From: Streptomonospora salina
Lineage (GTDB): Bacteria > Actinomycetota > Actinomycetes > Streptosporangiales > Streptosporangiaceae
Direction of reading: 5' to 3'
DNA: 64,000 nt
NCBI RefSeq assembly: GCF_014204715.1
Contig: NZ_JACHLY010000002.1
Span: 62,001-126,000, forward strand
Program-made: the position numbers and the translations under genes
Shown: positions 8,347 through 17,133 of the stretch, one piece after another
Layout of the letters: each line of letters starts with the position of its first letter
How positions within the stretch are numbered: position 1 is the stretch's first letter
Notes under the pieces: model-generated
What the model was told of the DNA's origin: nothing
The model's database searches: none
What the model saw: only the letters and a program-made list of their open reading frames with translations

Positions 8347-10458
8347 ATGTCCGAGTTCTCCCGCGGTCAGGAGCCGGCCGGAGACGAGAAGGACCGCCGG
8401 CTCGATCAGGTCCGCGACGATTCCGACCGGGCGCTGACCACCAACACCGGGGTCCGCGTCGACGACACCGACAACTCCCTCAGCGCCGGAGAGCGCGGCC
8501 CCACGCTGATGGAGGACTTCCACTTCCGCGAGAAGGTCACCCACTTCGACCACGAACGCATCCCCGAACGGGTCGTGCACGCCCGCGGCGCCGGCGCCTA
8601 CGGCTACTTCCAGGTCTACGAGTCGCTGGCGCACTACACCCGCGCCGACTTTCTGACCGACCCCCAGCTGCGCACCCCGGTGTTCGTGCGCTTCTCCACC
8701 GTGGCCGGATCCCGCGGATCCTCCGACACCGTGCGCGACGTGCGCGGATTCGCCACCAAGTTCTACACCCGCGAAGGCAACTACGACCTGGTCGGCAACA
8801 ACATGCCGGTGTTCTTCATCCAGGACGGCATCAAATTCCCCGACTTCGTCCACGCCGTCAAACCCGAACCCCACAACGAGATCCCGCAGGCCCAGTCGGC
8901 CCACGACACCCTGTGGGACTTCGTGGGGCTGCAGCCCGAGACGCTGCACATGATGATGTGGCTGATGAGCGACCGCGCCGTCCCGCGCAGCTACCGCATG
9001 ATGCAGGGCTTCGGCGTGCACACCTTCCGCCTGGTCGACGAGCGCGGCGACGGCACGTTCGTCAAATTCCACTGGACGCCGCTGCTGGGCACCCATTCCC
9101 TGGTCTGGGACGAGACCCAGAAAATCGGCGGCAAAGACCCCGACTTCAATCGGCGCGACCTGTGGGAGGCCATCGAGCAGGGCCAGTACCCCGAGTACGA
9201 GCTGGGTGTGCAGCTGATTCCCGAATCGCGGGAGTTCGACTTCGACGTCGATCTACTCGATCCGACCAAGCTCATCCCCGAGGAGGACGTCCCGGTCACC
9301 CCGGTGGGCAAGATGGTGCTCGACCGCAACCCGGACAACTTCTTCGCCGAAACCGAGCAGATCGCCTTCCACACCGCCAACGTCGTCCCCGGAATCGACT
9401 TCACCAACGACCCGCTGCTGCAGGCCCGCAACTTCTCCTACCTCGACACCCAGCTGATCCGGCTGGGCGGGCCCAACTTCCAGCAACTGCCCGTCAACCG
9501 GCCCGTGGCCGAGGTCAGCAACAACCAGCGCGACGGATTCAACCAGCACACCCTCCACCGGGGGCGCACCAGCTACTTCCCCAACTCGCTGGGCAGCGGC
9601 TGCCCCTACCTGGGCGAGGCGCCCTACAGCCACTACCAGGAACGGGTCGACGGCGCCACGATCCGCAAGCGCAGCGAGAGCTTCGCCGACCACTACAGCC
9701 AGGCGACCCTGTTCCTCAACAGCCTCTCCGGCTGGGAGCGCGCGCACCTGACCTCGGCCTTCCAGTTCGAGCTGGGCAAGTGCGCGACCATGGCGGTGCG
9801 CGAGCGCGTCGTGGAGCACCTCGACGCCGTCGACCACACCCTGGCCCGCGCCGTCGCCCAGGGGATCGGCGTCGCACCGCCCGCCACCGAACAGGCGCCC
9901 AACCACGGCCGCTCCTCGCCCGCGCTCAGCCAGGCCAACTCGCGCACCGACACCGTCTACTCGCGCCGCATCGCGGTACTGGCCGACGAGGGCGTCGACG
10001 CCGCCGCGGTGACCGGCTTCCGCGAGGCCATGGCCGCCCAGGGCGCAGCGGTGGAGGTGCTGGCTCCCGACGAGGGCCGGCTCGGCGCCGCCGACGGCCA
10101 GAGCCTGGTCGTGGACCGGGCCCTGCACACCATGTCCTCGGTGCTCTACGACGCGGTCGTCGTGGCCGGGGGCGCCTCCTCGGCCGCGTCACTGGCCCGC
10201 AACGGATTGGCGCTCAACTACGTCGCCGAGGCCTTCAAACACGCCAAGCCGGTGGCGGCCCTGCACGAGGGGGTGGGCGTGCTGGAGGCGGCGCCGCTTC
10301 CGCCGCTGCGCCTGGCCGGCGACGGCGAAACCGGGGTCTCCGACCAGGGTGTGCTCACCCATCGCGGCAGCGACCCGGGCGGTTTCCACACCGCCTTCAC
10401 GCGGGTGCTCGCCGGCCACCGGGTCTGGGACCGCGACACCGCCCGCGTACCGGCCTGA
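8347..10458 (+). CDS. katE: Large-subunit monofunctional catalase (HPII/KatE type)
   Basis: A 703-residue clade-2 catalase, cytoplasmic, decomposing hydrogen peroxide. The catalytic His lies in [12 protein letters not shown] (near residue 80), the active-site Asn in GNNMPVFF, and the proximal heme Tyr in SYLDTQ with R four residues upstream region. Residues beyond about 530 form the extra C-terminal class-I glutamine amidotransferase/DJ-1-like domain ([23 protein letters not shown]) that marks large-subunit catalases. ATG 8347 follows AAGGGG. Monocistronic, ending at a strong hairpin terminator shared with a convergent gene. No OxyR or CatR site was recognised in the 260 bp upstream. Confidence 0.93.
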   Translation: MSEFSRGQEPAGDEKDRRLDQVRDDSDRALTTNTGVRVDDTDNSLSAGERGPTLMEDFHFREKVTHFDHERIPERVVHARGAGAYGYFQVYESLAHYTRADFLTDPQLRTPVFVRFSTVAGSRGSSDTVRDVRGFATKFYTREGNYDLVGNNMPVFFIQDGIKFPDFVHAVKPEPHNEIPQAQSAHDTLWDFVGLQPETLHMMMWLMSDRAVPRSYRMMQGFGVHTFRLVDERGDGTFVKFHWTPLLGTHSLVWDETQKIGGKDPDFNRRDLWEAIEQGQYPEYELGVQLIPESREFDFDVDLLDPTKLIPEEDVPVTPVGKMVLDRNPDNFFAETEQIAFHTANVVPGIDFTNDPLLQARNFSYLDTQLIRLGGPNFQQLPVNRPVAEVSNNQRDGFNQHTLHRGRTSYFPNSLGSGCPYLGEAPYSHYQERVDGATIRKRSESFADHYSQATLFLNSLSGWERAHLTSAFQFELGKCATMAVRERVVEHLDAVDHTLARAVAQGIGVAPPATEQAPNHGRSSPALSQANSRTDTVYSRRIAVLADEGVDAAAVTGFREAMAAQGAAVEVLAPDEGRLGAADGQSLVVDRALHTMSSVLYDAVVVAGGASSAASLARNGLALNYVAEAFKHAKPVAALHEGVGVLEAAPLPPLRLAGDGETGVSDQGVLTHRGSDPGGFHTAFTRVLAGHRVWDRDTARVPA

Positions 10459-10470
10459 GACCCCACCCAC

Positions 10471-10515
10471 CGCGTCCGCGGCCGGACCCCACCGTGGGGT
10501 CCGGCCGCGGACGCG
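10471..10515. terminator. Bidirectional hairpin between katE and VOC gene
   Basis: 10471-10492 and 10494-10515 are perfect 22-nt complements around a single base, so the real hairpin has about 20 bp and a tight loop. It sits between the convergent katE and VOC genes and would terminate both. Confidence 0.85.
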
Positions 10516-10536
10516 CGCACAGGCCCCGCCGCCGGA

Positions 10537-10998
10537 TCAGGCGTCGCCGGGGCCGAAGCGCTCGGCCATGGCCTGGGGATCCAAGGCCGCCTCGTTGAGC
10601 TCGTTGAGGCTGTACCAGGTGCCGAAGGGGTCGCGAAAGACCGCCTCGACCCCGTAGGCGACGTCGCGCGGCTCCTGGAGGAACTCCACTCCGCGCGCGG
10701 CGTAGGCGGCGTGGGTGGCGCGGCAGTCGTCGGTGTGCCACGCCCCACCGCTGAGCGCCCCCCGCGCCACCAGTGCGCGGAGGGTGGCGGCGGTGTCGGC
10801 GTCGTGCATCGGCGGCCCGGGCACCTGCAGGCTCAGCTGGAAGCCGGGATCGGCCGGCGGCCCCACCGTCAGCCACCGCATCCCGTCGTCCATCGCCAGG
10901 TCGAAGCGCTCCTCGAACCCGAGCTTGCCGAGGAAGAACCTCTTGGCCTCGTCGTAGTCGAGCACGAACACGCCCGCCACACCCAGCCTGGTGATCAT
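10537..10998 (-). CDS. VOC superfamily (glyoxalase/bleomycin-resistance-like) protein
   Basis: A 153-residue protein with the paired beta-alpha-beta-beta-beta units of the vicinal-oxygen-chelate fold: VFVLDYDEAKRFFLGKLGF in the first half, FRDPFGTWYSLNEL in the second. Metal-ligand positions are not obvious beyond a His and Glu, so a dioxygenase, isomerase or ligand-binding role cannot be assigned. ATG 10998 follows AAAGGAG at good spacing. Convergent with katE. Confidence 0.8.
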   Translation of the reverse strand: MITRLGVAGVFVLDYDEAKRFFLGKLGFEERFDLAMDDGMRWLTVGPPADPGFQLSLQVPGPPMHDADTAATLRALVARGALSGGAWHTDDCRATHAAYAARGVEFLQEPRDVAYGVEAVFRDPFGTWYSLNELNEAALDPQAMAERFGPGDA

Positions 10999-11105
10999 CG
11001 CCGGCTCCTTTCCCCGTATCGCCGGCCGCTTTTCCGGCATCGGCGCTCGGGGGCGAACCTAGCGCCGACACCGGCCCGGGCCGGTGCGGGCGCGCCGCCG
11101 GGGCC

Positions 11106-11642
11106 CTACCGCGCCTCCTCGGGTCCGGGACCGGCGGGTCGGGCGAGTTCGCACCACACGGCGTGGCCGCGCGGGTCGGGCGGGGCGGTGGCGCCGCACT
11201 CGCCGCCGCACAGCGCCGCCACGAACCCCAGGCCGCGGCCGTTCTCGGCGGCGCCGTCGCCCAGCAGCGACCCGTCGATGCGCGGCAGGGTGGGCCGTCC
11301 CGGGCGCGGTCCCAGGTCGGCGACCTCCAGGCGCACCCGGCGGCGGTCCTGCCACAGACGGGCGGTGAAGGTGCCGCCGGGCAGGCCCGAACCGGAGTGG
11401 CGCACCGCGTTGGTGGCGAGTTCGCTGGCACACACCAGCAGGTCCTCGACCAGGTCGGGCGGGTGCGCGAACGGGCCGCGGCGCAGGCACCGGGCGGCCC
11501 AGTCGCGCAGCGCCCCCACGCTGGCGGGCTGGCCGGCGAAGGACAGCCGGTGGTCGGGCTCGCCGGGCCCGGCGAGCGTGTCGCCGCCCGCCGGCGCCGC
11601 AGGCGCCGAATGCTCGGTTTCCGCCGTCATGTGGTGCACCAC
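11106..11642 (-). CDS. ATP-binding regulator, HATPase_c/anti-sigma (RsbW-like)
   Basis: About 178 residues with the GHKL ATP-binding fold: N-box ELATNAVRHSGSG near residue 85-97, DLGPRPGRP as G1-like region, and NGRGLGFVAALC as G2. Such stand-alone domains are abundant in streptomycetes and relatives, where they act as anti-sigma or serine kinases in partner-switching cascades. GTG at 11642 was preferred because GGGGGAG lies 9 bp upstream; ATG 11630 is the alternative. No anti-anti-sigma gene adjoins it. Divergent from soxR by about 395 bp. Confidence 0.8.
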   Translation of the reverse strand: MVHHMTAETEHSAPAAPAGGDTLAGPGEPDHRLSFAGQPASVGALRDWAARCLRRGPFAHPPDLVEDLLVCASELATNAVRHSGSGLPGGTFTARLWQDRRRVRLEVADLGPRPGRPTLPRIDGSLLGDGAAENGRGLGFVAALCGGECGATAPPDPRGHAVWCELARPAGPGPEEAR

Positions 11643-11995
11643 GGTGTCTTGCTCCCCCTGATATCCGCCGCGCGGCAGCGCTCTGCGGCGCACCGGTACG
11701 CGGCTTCTCCCCCCGTTCGCGACCCCGGCGCGCGGGCCGTTTCCCCCTCGGCCCGCGCCGGGCATGGGCCTCGGGCGCCCTCCCCGCGGCGCCGGCCGCA
11801 CGGCACGAGCCGATGCGACCGCCACCGCCGGCGCCCGTCGAGAGGCCGCTCCAGGCCGCTACCGCATACCCTGCGGCGGTAAACAATGTACAACTCGGCC
11901 CCGGGCCCGCGGGGCGTTATGCCAAAACGCGCACCCGTGGCCGCACACGCCGCCCCGCGCCGGCTGCGGGCCGCAGCCGGCGCCGCCTTTGCTAA

Positions 11996-12013
11996 CCTCA
12001 AGCTGCGTTGATG
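11996..12013 (+). promoter_or_regulatory. SoxR box upstream of soxR
   Basis: CCTCAAGCTGCGTTGATG has the 18-bp length and the CCTCAA...TTGAnG arms of the SoxR operator (canonical CCTCAAGTTAACTTGAGG). It ends 23 bp before the soxR start codon, which suggests autoregulation. Confidence 0.65.
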
Positions 12014-12036
12014 TCTCAGGGCGGGGAGGGCACTCG

Positions 12037-12546
12037 ATGACCGGCCAGCCGTCGTGGAAGGCCAAGGAACTCACCGTGGGCCAGCTGTCCCAGCGCAGCG
12101 GCGTGGCGGTCTCGGCCCTGCACTTCTACGAGCGCAAAGGCCTGATCTCCAGCCGCCGCACCGCCGGCAACCAGCGTCGCTACCGCCGCGACACGCTGCG
12201 CCGGGTGTCGTTCATCCGGCTCGCCCAGCGCGTGGGCATCCCGCTGGCCGACATCGGCGAAGCCCTGGAGTGCCTGCCCCGGGCGCGCACCCCCACCCGC
12301 GAGGACTGGGCACGGCTGTCGCAAGCCTGGCGCGACCGGCTGCAGGAGCGCATCGACCAGCTGGAGCGCCTGCGCGACGACCTGACCGACTGCATCGGCT
12401 GCGGGTGCCTGTCGCTGGAGCGCTGCACCCTGTCCAACCCCCACGACCGCCTCGCCGACCAGGGCCCGGGACCGCGCCGGCTGATGACCCCCGCCGCCCG
12501 CGCCGACGACGGCGAGGCCCCCGGCGGCGGGCCCGACTGCTGCTGA
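12037..12546 (+). CDS. soxR: Redox-sensitive regulator SoxR
   Basis: A 169-residue MerR-family protein. The HTH (VGQLSQRSGVAVSALHFYERKGLI) covers about residues 10-35, RYRR the wing, then a dimerisation helix. CIGCGCLSLERC near residue 120-131 supplies the four cysteines that hold the [2Fe-2S] cluster, which in actinomycetes senses redox-active compounds such as endogenous antibiotics. The start ATG 12037 follows GGGGAGGG. A SoxR box lies just upstream. No obvious target gene adjoins it except itself, so targets are probably elsewhere. Convergent with a hypothetical gene 9 bp downstream. Confidence 0.93.
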   Translation: MTGQPSWKAKELTVGQLSQRSGVAVSALHFYERKGLISSRRTAGNQRRYRRDTLRRVSFIRLAQRVGIPLADIGEALECLPRARTPTREDWARLSQAWRDRLQERIDQLERLRDDLTDCIGCGCLSLERCTLSNPHDRLADQGPGPRRLMTPAARADDGEAPGGGPDCC

Positions 12547-12555
12547 GACCGCGCC

Positions 12556-13077
12556 TCAGCCGCGCCCGCGCAACGGTTCCAGCCGCTCGGGCGCGCGGAT
12601 GCGCACCAGCTCCGCCGGCCCCGGTCCCGGCGGCGGAGTGAACACCCGCACCAGCACCCCGCCCGGGGCGAGCGCGGCCCCCACCCAGGCGTGGTCTGCG
12701 GTCACAACGGTCATCGCCAGCGCCCGCCCCTCCACCGCCACGGCCCCCTCCGACCACTCCGCGTCGGCGCCCAGCGAGAACGCCTCGGCGCCGGCCGGGT
12801 CGCGGGAACGACGCTCCATCAGGGCGCGTTCGGCGCAGAAGGCGCGCAGCTCCCGCCCGGCGTCGGCGGCGCCCGAATACCGGCGGCTGGCGATCTCCAG
12901 GTCGGGTCCGGTATCGGGACCCTCGGGGGTGGACCCGAAATCCACCACGGCTTTGAGCAGCCCGTCGCCGCCGGGGTCGAGCGTGGCGGAGCTGATGCGG
13001 CCGCGCCGCGGCTCCGCGGCCGGCGCGTACAGCGCCAGCCCCTCCAGGATCGTCTCGAGCGTGAGGTCGCGGTCCAC
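12556..13077 (-). CDS. Hypothetical protein
   Basis: A 173-residue protein, not recognised. It has no signal peptide or membrane segment and is rich in Ala, Gly, Arg and Glu. The coding potential is supported by high G/C in third positions and by a GTG start at 13077 with GGAAGG upstream. The order of elements (an N-terminal helix, alternating strands and a central ERALMERR helix) gives no family. Convergent with soxR; divergent from the hydrolase at 13258, sharing a 180-bp region with an inverted repeat. Confidence 0.55.
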   Translation of the reverse strand: MDRDLTLETILEGLALYAPAAEPRRGRISSATLDPGGDGLLKAVVDFGSTPEGPDTGPDLEIASRRYSGAADAGRELRAFCAERALMERRSRDPAGAEAFSLGADAEWSEGAVAVEGRALAMTVVTADHAWVGAALAPGGVLVRVFTPPPGPGPAELVRIRAPERLEPLRGRG

Positions 13078-13191
13078 GTGGCGGCCTTCCCGATTCGATG
13101 CGCCGGTCGGGCCCCGAGTGTAGCGCCGGTCCGCACCCGCCGCCGCACCCGCGCGGTCGGCACCGCGCCGATGTGACACAACTCTTCCAAT

Positions 13192-13207
13192 GACCATTGT
13201 CATGGTC
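13192..13207. promoter_or_regulatory. Inverted repeat upstream of hydrolase-SDR operon
   Basis: GACCAT (13192-13197) and ATGGTC (13202-13207) are perfect complements around TGTC. A TAGGCT at 13208-13213 resembles an actinobacterial -10 element, so the dyad could be a TetR-type operator; no regulator gene adjoins it. Confidence 0.4.
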
Positions 13208-13257
13208 TAGGCTCGGTTTCCACCCCGACGCCCGACGGCCCCCAGGAGCGACCGACC

Positions 13258-14178
13258 ATGACCACCTCCGCCGCCCCCACCCCCCGGCAGAGCCTCACGG
13301 TGCACTCCGCCGACGGAACCCGCCTGCACGCCGAGATCCACGGCCCCCCGCAGGCCCCACCGGTCGTCCTCGCCCACGGCTGGACCTGCTCCACCCGCCT
13401 GTGGCACCCCCTCATCGACCGAATCGGCGACCGCCTGCGCCTGATCTGCTACGACCAGCGCGGCCACGGAAAAAGCCAAACCCCCCGCGGCGGCCCCGCC
13501 TACACCACCACCGCCCTCGCCGACGACCTCATCGCCGTCCTCGACACCGCCCTGGCCCCCGACGAACGCGCCGTCGTCGCCGGCCACAGCATGGGCGCCA
13601 TGACCCTCATGGCCGCAGCCGACCGACCCCGCTTCACCACCCGCACCGCCGCCGCCCTCCTCGCCAGCACCGGACCCAGCGACCTGCCCCGCACCTCACG
13701 CGTGATCCCCCTCGCCCACCGCACCCCCCGCCTCGCCGCCCTGGCCCACCGCGCCCTGCTCACCGCACCCCTGCCCCTGGGCCCCCGCAACCGCCTCACC
13801 CGCGCCGCCCTGCACTACGCCACCATGGCCGACGGCGCCGACCCCGCCACCGTCGAGATGTGCACCCGGATGGTCCACGCCGTCGCCCCCGCCCCCCGCG
13901 CCCGCTGGGGCCGCGTCCTCGCCGGCCTCGACCTCGACCGCGGCCTGACCGCCCTCACCGCGCCCGCCGTCCTCCTCGCCGGCACCGACGACCGCCTCAC
14001 CCCCCGCGCCCACGCCCACCGCATGGCCGGCCTCCTTCCCGACTGCCGCGACGTCGTCGAAATCCCCCACGCCGGCCACATGACCCCCCTGGAAACCCCC
14101 CAGGCCCTCGCCCGGGCCCTGACCGACCTCGCCGACACCCACCTCGCCCCCCGCACCCACCACGAGGAGCCCGCATGA
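13258..14178 (+). CDS. Alpha/beta hydrolase
   Basis: A 306-residue alpha/beta-fold hydrolase. It has HGWTCS oxyanion region near residue 40, CYDQRGHGKS, the nucleophile elbow GHSMGA near 108-113, an acid in GTDDRLT near 243 and a catalytic His in HAGHMTPLE near 275. Substrate unknown; no signal peptide, so cytoplasmic. The stop overlaps the start of the next gene (ATGA at 14175-14178), so it is translationally coupled to the SDR, a pairing known from steroid or fatty-acid-like metabolism in actinomycetes. Codons are almost all C-ending, part of the compositional block starting here. Confidence 0.85.
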   Translation: MTTSAAPTPRQSLTVHSADGTRLHAEIHGPPQAPPVVLAHGWTCSTRLWHPLIDRIGDRLRLICYDQRGHGKSQTPRGGPAYTTTALADDLIAVLDTALAPDERAVVAGHSMGAMTLMAAADRPRFTTRTAAALLASTGPSDLPRTSRVIPLAHRTPRLAALAHRALLTAPLPLGPRNRLTRAALHYATMADGADPATVEMCTRMVHAVAPAPRARWGRVLAGLDLDRGLTALTAPAVLLAGTDDRLTPRAHAHRMAGLLPDCRDVVEIPHAGHMTPLETPQALARALTDLADTHLAPRTHHEEPA

Positions 14179-15083
14179 GCACGCGCCGCCACCCCGCCCT
14201 GGACGGAAAGACCGCCGTGGTCACCGGAGCCGCCCGCGGAATCGGCCGCCTGCTGGCCCTGCGCCTGGCCGCGGAGGGCGCCCACCCCGTCCTGGTCGGA
14301 CTCGAAGGCGACGAACTCGCCGCCACCGCCCGCGACTGCGCCACCCACGCCGACGTCTACGAAGCCGACGTCACCGACGCCCCCGCCCTCGCCGACATCG
14401 CCGCACGCATCGAGCGCCACCGCGGCCGCATCGACATCGTCGTGGCCAACGCCGGCATCGCCACCGGCGGACCCTTCGACCACACCCCCGCCCACGCCTT
14501 CGACCGCGTCATCGAAGTCAACCTGCTCGGCAGCATCGCCACCGCCCGCGCATTCCTGCCCGCCCTGCAGCGCACCGGCGGCTACCTGCTACAGGTCGCC
14601 TCCCTCGCCGCCCTGACACCCGCCCCCCTCATGGGCGCCTACTGCGCCTCCAAATCCGGAGTCGAGGCCTTCGCCCACTGCCTGGCCCCCGAACAGGCCC
14701 CCCACGGCGTCGGCGTCGGCGTGGCCTACCTCAGCTGGACCGACACCGACATGGTCCGCGGCGCCGACAGCGACACCGCCCTGGCCACCCTGCGCCGCCG
14801 CCTGCCCTGGCCGATGAACCGCACCTACGCGCCCGAACCGGCCGTCGAACGCCTCCTGGCCGGCATCACCCGGCGCCGCCGCCACATCTACGGCCAACCC
14901 TGGCTGCGCACCGTGCAGAGCCTGCGCGGCGCCCTGCCCGCCCTCATCGGCACCTTCGGCCCCCGCGAAATCACGCGGCTGCGCGACCAGCTGGAAGCCA
15001 CCCGCCACCAGCGCGCCACCGCGGTGGGCGCCGGCGGCGCCGCCGACGCCCGCGCCCGGTCCGACCGCGGCGGCGCCGACTGA
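14175..15083 (+). CDS. Short-chain dehydrogenase/reductase (SDR)
   Basis: A 302-residue classical SDR. The cofactor motif TGAARGIG is at about residues 18-25, NAG at 94-96 (VVANAGIA), and the active-site Ser and YCASK (Tyr/Lys) near 140-160. The C-terminal extension of about 60 residues (WLRTVQSLRG onward) is as in long-chain or steroid-type SDRs of mycobacteria and relatives. It oxidises or reduces a hydroxyl/keto group with NAD(P); substrate unknown. Overlaps the hydrolase by 4 bp, forming a two-gene operon that ends at a small hairpin. Confidence 0.87.
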   Translation: MSTRRHPALDGKTAVVTGAARGIGRLLALRLAAEGAHPVLVGLEGDELAATARDCATHADVYEADVTDAPALADIAARIERHRGRIDIVVANAGIATGGPFDHTPAHAFDRVIEVNLLGSIATARAFLPALQRTGGYLLQVASLAALTPAPLMGAYCASKSGVEAFAHCLAPEQAPHGVGVGVAYLSWTDTDMVRGADSDTALATLRRRLPWPMNRTYAPEPAVERLLAGITRRRRHIYGQPWLRTVQSLRGALPALIGTFGPREITRLRDQLEATRHQRATAVGAGGAADARARSDRGGAD

Positions 15084-15113
15084 GCACCGCACCGGGCCAC
15101 CGCCCGGAGCGGC

Positions 15114-15134
15114 CGCGCCCACCGCGGGCGCGGC
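15114..15134. terminator. Small hairpin between convergent SDR and VOC genes
   Basis: CCGCGCCC (15114-15121) pairs with GGGCGCGG (15127-15134) around a 5-nt loop, between two convergent stop codons. No T-tract follows. Confidence 0.5.
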
Positions 15135-15139
15135 GCCCG

Positions 15140-15532
15140 TCAGTCGCGGCGGCGGATGGGATGGTCCTCGGGAACCTCGACCACACACACGGCCAGACCG
15201 TCGGGATCCGCCAACCACATCTCCACCAGCCCCCAGGGCTCGCGCACCGGCTCGCGCGCGATCACCGCGCCGCGCCCCGCCAGCTCCCGCCGGGCCCGCT
15301 CGACGTCGGGAACCTGCAGCCACAGCTGCACCGGCCCGGGCGCCGGCGGCGTGTCGCTGCGCCCCGACAGCTCCAGGAACCCCCCGCCCAGGAAGAACAC
15401 GGTCCCGTAGGTGCCGCCGCCGGTGGCGAACTCGCGACAGACCGCCAGCCCCAGCACGTCGCGGTAGAACGCGCGGCTGCGCTCGGGGTCGCTGGGGTGG
15501 AGCAGGACGCGGCTGCTGAGGACGTTGACCAT
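15140..15532 (-). CDS. VOC superfamily protein
   Basis: A 130-residue glyoxalase-fold protein: VLLHPSDPERSRAFYRDVLGL, GGGFLEL, then VQLWLQVPDVERARREL and MWLADPDGLAVCVVEVP. His 12, Glu near 55 and Glu near 119 are plausible metal ligands, so a small dioxygenase or lyase-like role is possible. ATG at 15532. Follows the lipoprotein gene on the same strand at 28 bp, possibly co-transcribed. Confidence 0.8.
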   Translation of the reverse strand: MVNVLSSRVLLHPSDPERSRAFYRDVLGLAVCREFATGGGTYGTVFFLGGGFLELSGRSDTPPAPGPVQLWLQVPDVERARRELAGRGAVIAREPVREPWGLVEMWLADPDGLAVCVVEVPEDHPIRRRD

Positions 15533-15560
15533 GGCCGCCCCCTACCCCCACCGCCGCCGC

Positions 15561-15959
15561 TCACTCGACGACGATGTCGGCGCGCACCGTCCGCCCCGCC
15601 ACCGCCTCCACACCCTCCACGCGGCCCTCGGCGGCCCCGCAGCGCGCCCAGAGCGTGTAGGTGGCCGCCGGCAGCGACCAGGCGTAGCGCCCCCGGGCGT
15701 CGGTGACCGCCGCGGTCTCGGGATCGGGCACCGGCCGCGACGGCGCCCGGGCCCGCAGCAGGCAGTGGGCCCCCGGCGCGCCCTGCACCCGCATCACCCG
15801 CCCGCGCACCGCGGCGTCGCCGCCGCCCGCCGCCCCCGCGGCCGACGCCTCCGGCTGCGGCGGCTGCCGCTCACGGCCGCCCCCGGCCGGGGCGACCGGA
15901 CCGCAGCCCGCCAGCACCGCGACCAGCGCCGCCGCACACCCCAGCCCGCCTGCACGCAT
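15561..15959 (-). CDS. Small lipoprotein with carboxypeptidase-regulatory-like fold
   Basis: A 132-residue protein. The start ATG 15959 gives a lipoprotein signal: basic MRAGG, hydrophobic CAAALVAVL and lipobox LAGC with the modified Cys at about residue 19. After a Pro/Gly/Ala linker comes a single beta-sandwich-like domain (VRGRVMRVQG...AVTDARGRYAWSLPAATYTLWARCG) that resembles the carboxypeptidase regulatory or SpaA-like repeats found in secreted proteins. It would be anchored on the outer face of the membrane. Function unknown. Confidence 0.7.
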   Translation of the reverse strand: MRAGGLGCAAALVAVLAGCGPVAPAGGGRERQPPQPEASAAGAAGGGDAAVRGRVMRVQGAPGAHCLLRARAPSRPVPDPETAAVTDARGRYAWSLPAATYTLWARCGAAEGRVEGVEAVAGRTVRADIVVE

Positions 15960-16426
15960 CCCCACCCCCTCGGCGCTCCGGCATCGCCACACACCAACGC
16001 GAAACCAGCACAACCGGCACCGAACCACCGATTGCGTACTCTCCGCCGCGACTGCCCCGAACCACCGCCCCCAACCGGGGCAGACACGATCAGCCGGAAA
16101 CGGGCGGCGCACCGGCACGCAGCCCACGGACGACACCGATCCGGCACCCGGCCCCGCCCCCGCCACGACCCGTCGGATTCACCCGGGGTGCGGGCGGGGC
16201 CCGTGTGCGCCCCCGCCTGCGGCCGACACCCCTCCGCTACGCGGCCCCGGCACGCCCACCGGCCCTCCACCCCCCGGACTCCGCAGACCCCGCCCCGCCC
16301 GCACCCCGACCACGAAAAGGGCCAACCCCATCGGATTGGCCCCCGAACACGCCCCGCCGCCGCACCACCCGCCCCCAACCGGCCCCCCACCGCCCCGCAC
16401 CGGCCCCACTCGCTACAGTGAACGCC
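15960..16426. other. 467-bp intergenic region with a hairpin
   Basis: No convincing gene. GGGCCAA (16319-16325) pairs with TTGGCCC (16336-16342) around 10 nt and is flanked on the left by AAAA, so read leftward it has the form of an intrinsic terminator, though no leftward gene lies upstream. The right end holds a TACAGT-like -10 element for the DUF218 gene. Confidence 0.5.
16414..16419 (+). promoter_or_regulatory. Candidate -10 element for a leaderless DUF218 transcript
   Basis: TACAGT lies 7 bp before the GTG at 16427, the spacing expected when transcription begins at the start codon. No Shine-Dalgarno is visible, which supports leaderless initiation. Confidence 0.45.
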
Positions 16427-17125
16427 GTGAGACAGGTCGACAGCACCACCCACACCCACGCCCAAACCCTGTGGGACTTCCACACCCGCCCGGCCGCCCA
16501 CCCCGCCCCCGGAAACGACCTCGTCCTCGTCCTCGGCAGCCACGACCTGCGCGTCGCCGCCCACGCCGCCCACCTATGGCACCGCGGCACCGCCCCCCTC
16601 GTATGCTTCAGCGGCGACCGCGGCCGCCGCACCGCCGGCGACACCCGAACACCCCGCTGGCCCGCCGGCGAAGCCGCCACCTTCGCCCGCGCCGCCCGAG
16701 AAACCGCGCCCCTGCCCGACGACGCCGTCCTCCTGGAAACCCGCGCCACCAACACCGGCGAGAACCTGCGCCACTCCCGCGCACTCCTGGCCGCCACCGG
16801 GCGCACCGTCCACCGCGCCGTGCTCACCGCCAAGCCCTACATGGCCCAACGCGCCCTCGCCACCGCAGCCCGCCACTGGCCCGGCGTCGAATGGACCTTC
16901 AGCCGCTTCCCCGGCGGCTACCGCGACTACCCCACCCCCGACCACACCGCCGCCGAACTCATCGACTTCCTCGTCGGCGACCTGCAGCGCCTGGCCGTCT
17001 ACGCCCGCCGGCGCTGGAGCGCCCCCGTCGACATCCCCGAACCCGTCTGGAACGCCGCCCACCGCCTGAGCGAACGCGGCTTCACCCGCCACCTGCTCAC
17101 CGACGAGCCCCTGCGCCCGACCTGA
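16427..17125 (+). CDS. YdcF/SanA-like DUF218 protein
   Basis: A 232-residue protein of the YdcF-like family: LVLVLGSHDLRVA near residue 25, VCFSGDRG near 60, LETRATNTGENLRHSR near 105-120, and a KPYMAQRA segment. These form the Rossmann-like pocket typical of DUF218, reported to bind S-adenosylmethionine in E. coli YdcF and linked to envelope functions in SanA. No membrane anchor is seen here, so it is probably cytosolic. GTG 16427 is preferred over GTG 16418 because a -10-like element ends just before it. Convergent with the deformylase, 8 bp between stops. Confidence 0.75.
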   Translation: MRQVDSTTHTHAQTLWDFHTRPAAHPAPGNDLVLVLGSHDLRVAAHAAHLWHRGTAPLVCFSGDRGRRTAGDTRTPRWPAGEAATFARAARETAPLPDDAVLLETRATNTGENLRHSRALLAATGRTVHRAVLTAKPYMAQRALATAARHWPGVEWTFSRFPGGYRDYPTPDHTAAELIDFLVGDLQRLAVYARRRWSAPVDIPEPVWNAAHRLSERGFTRHLLTDEPLRPT

Positions 17126-17133
17126 CCGGCCCC

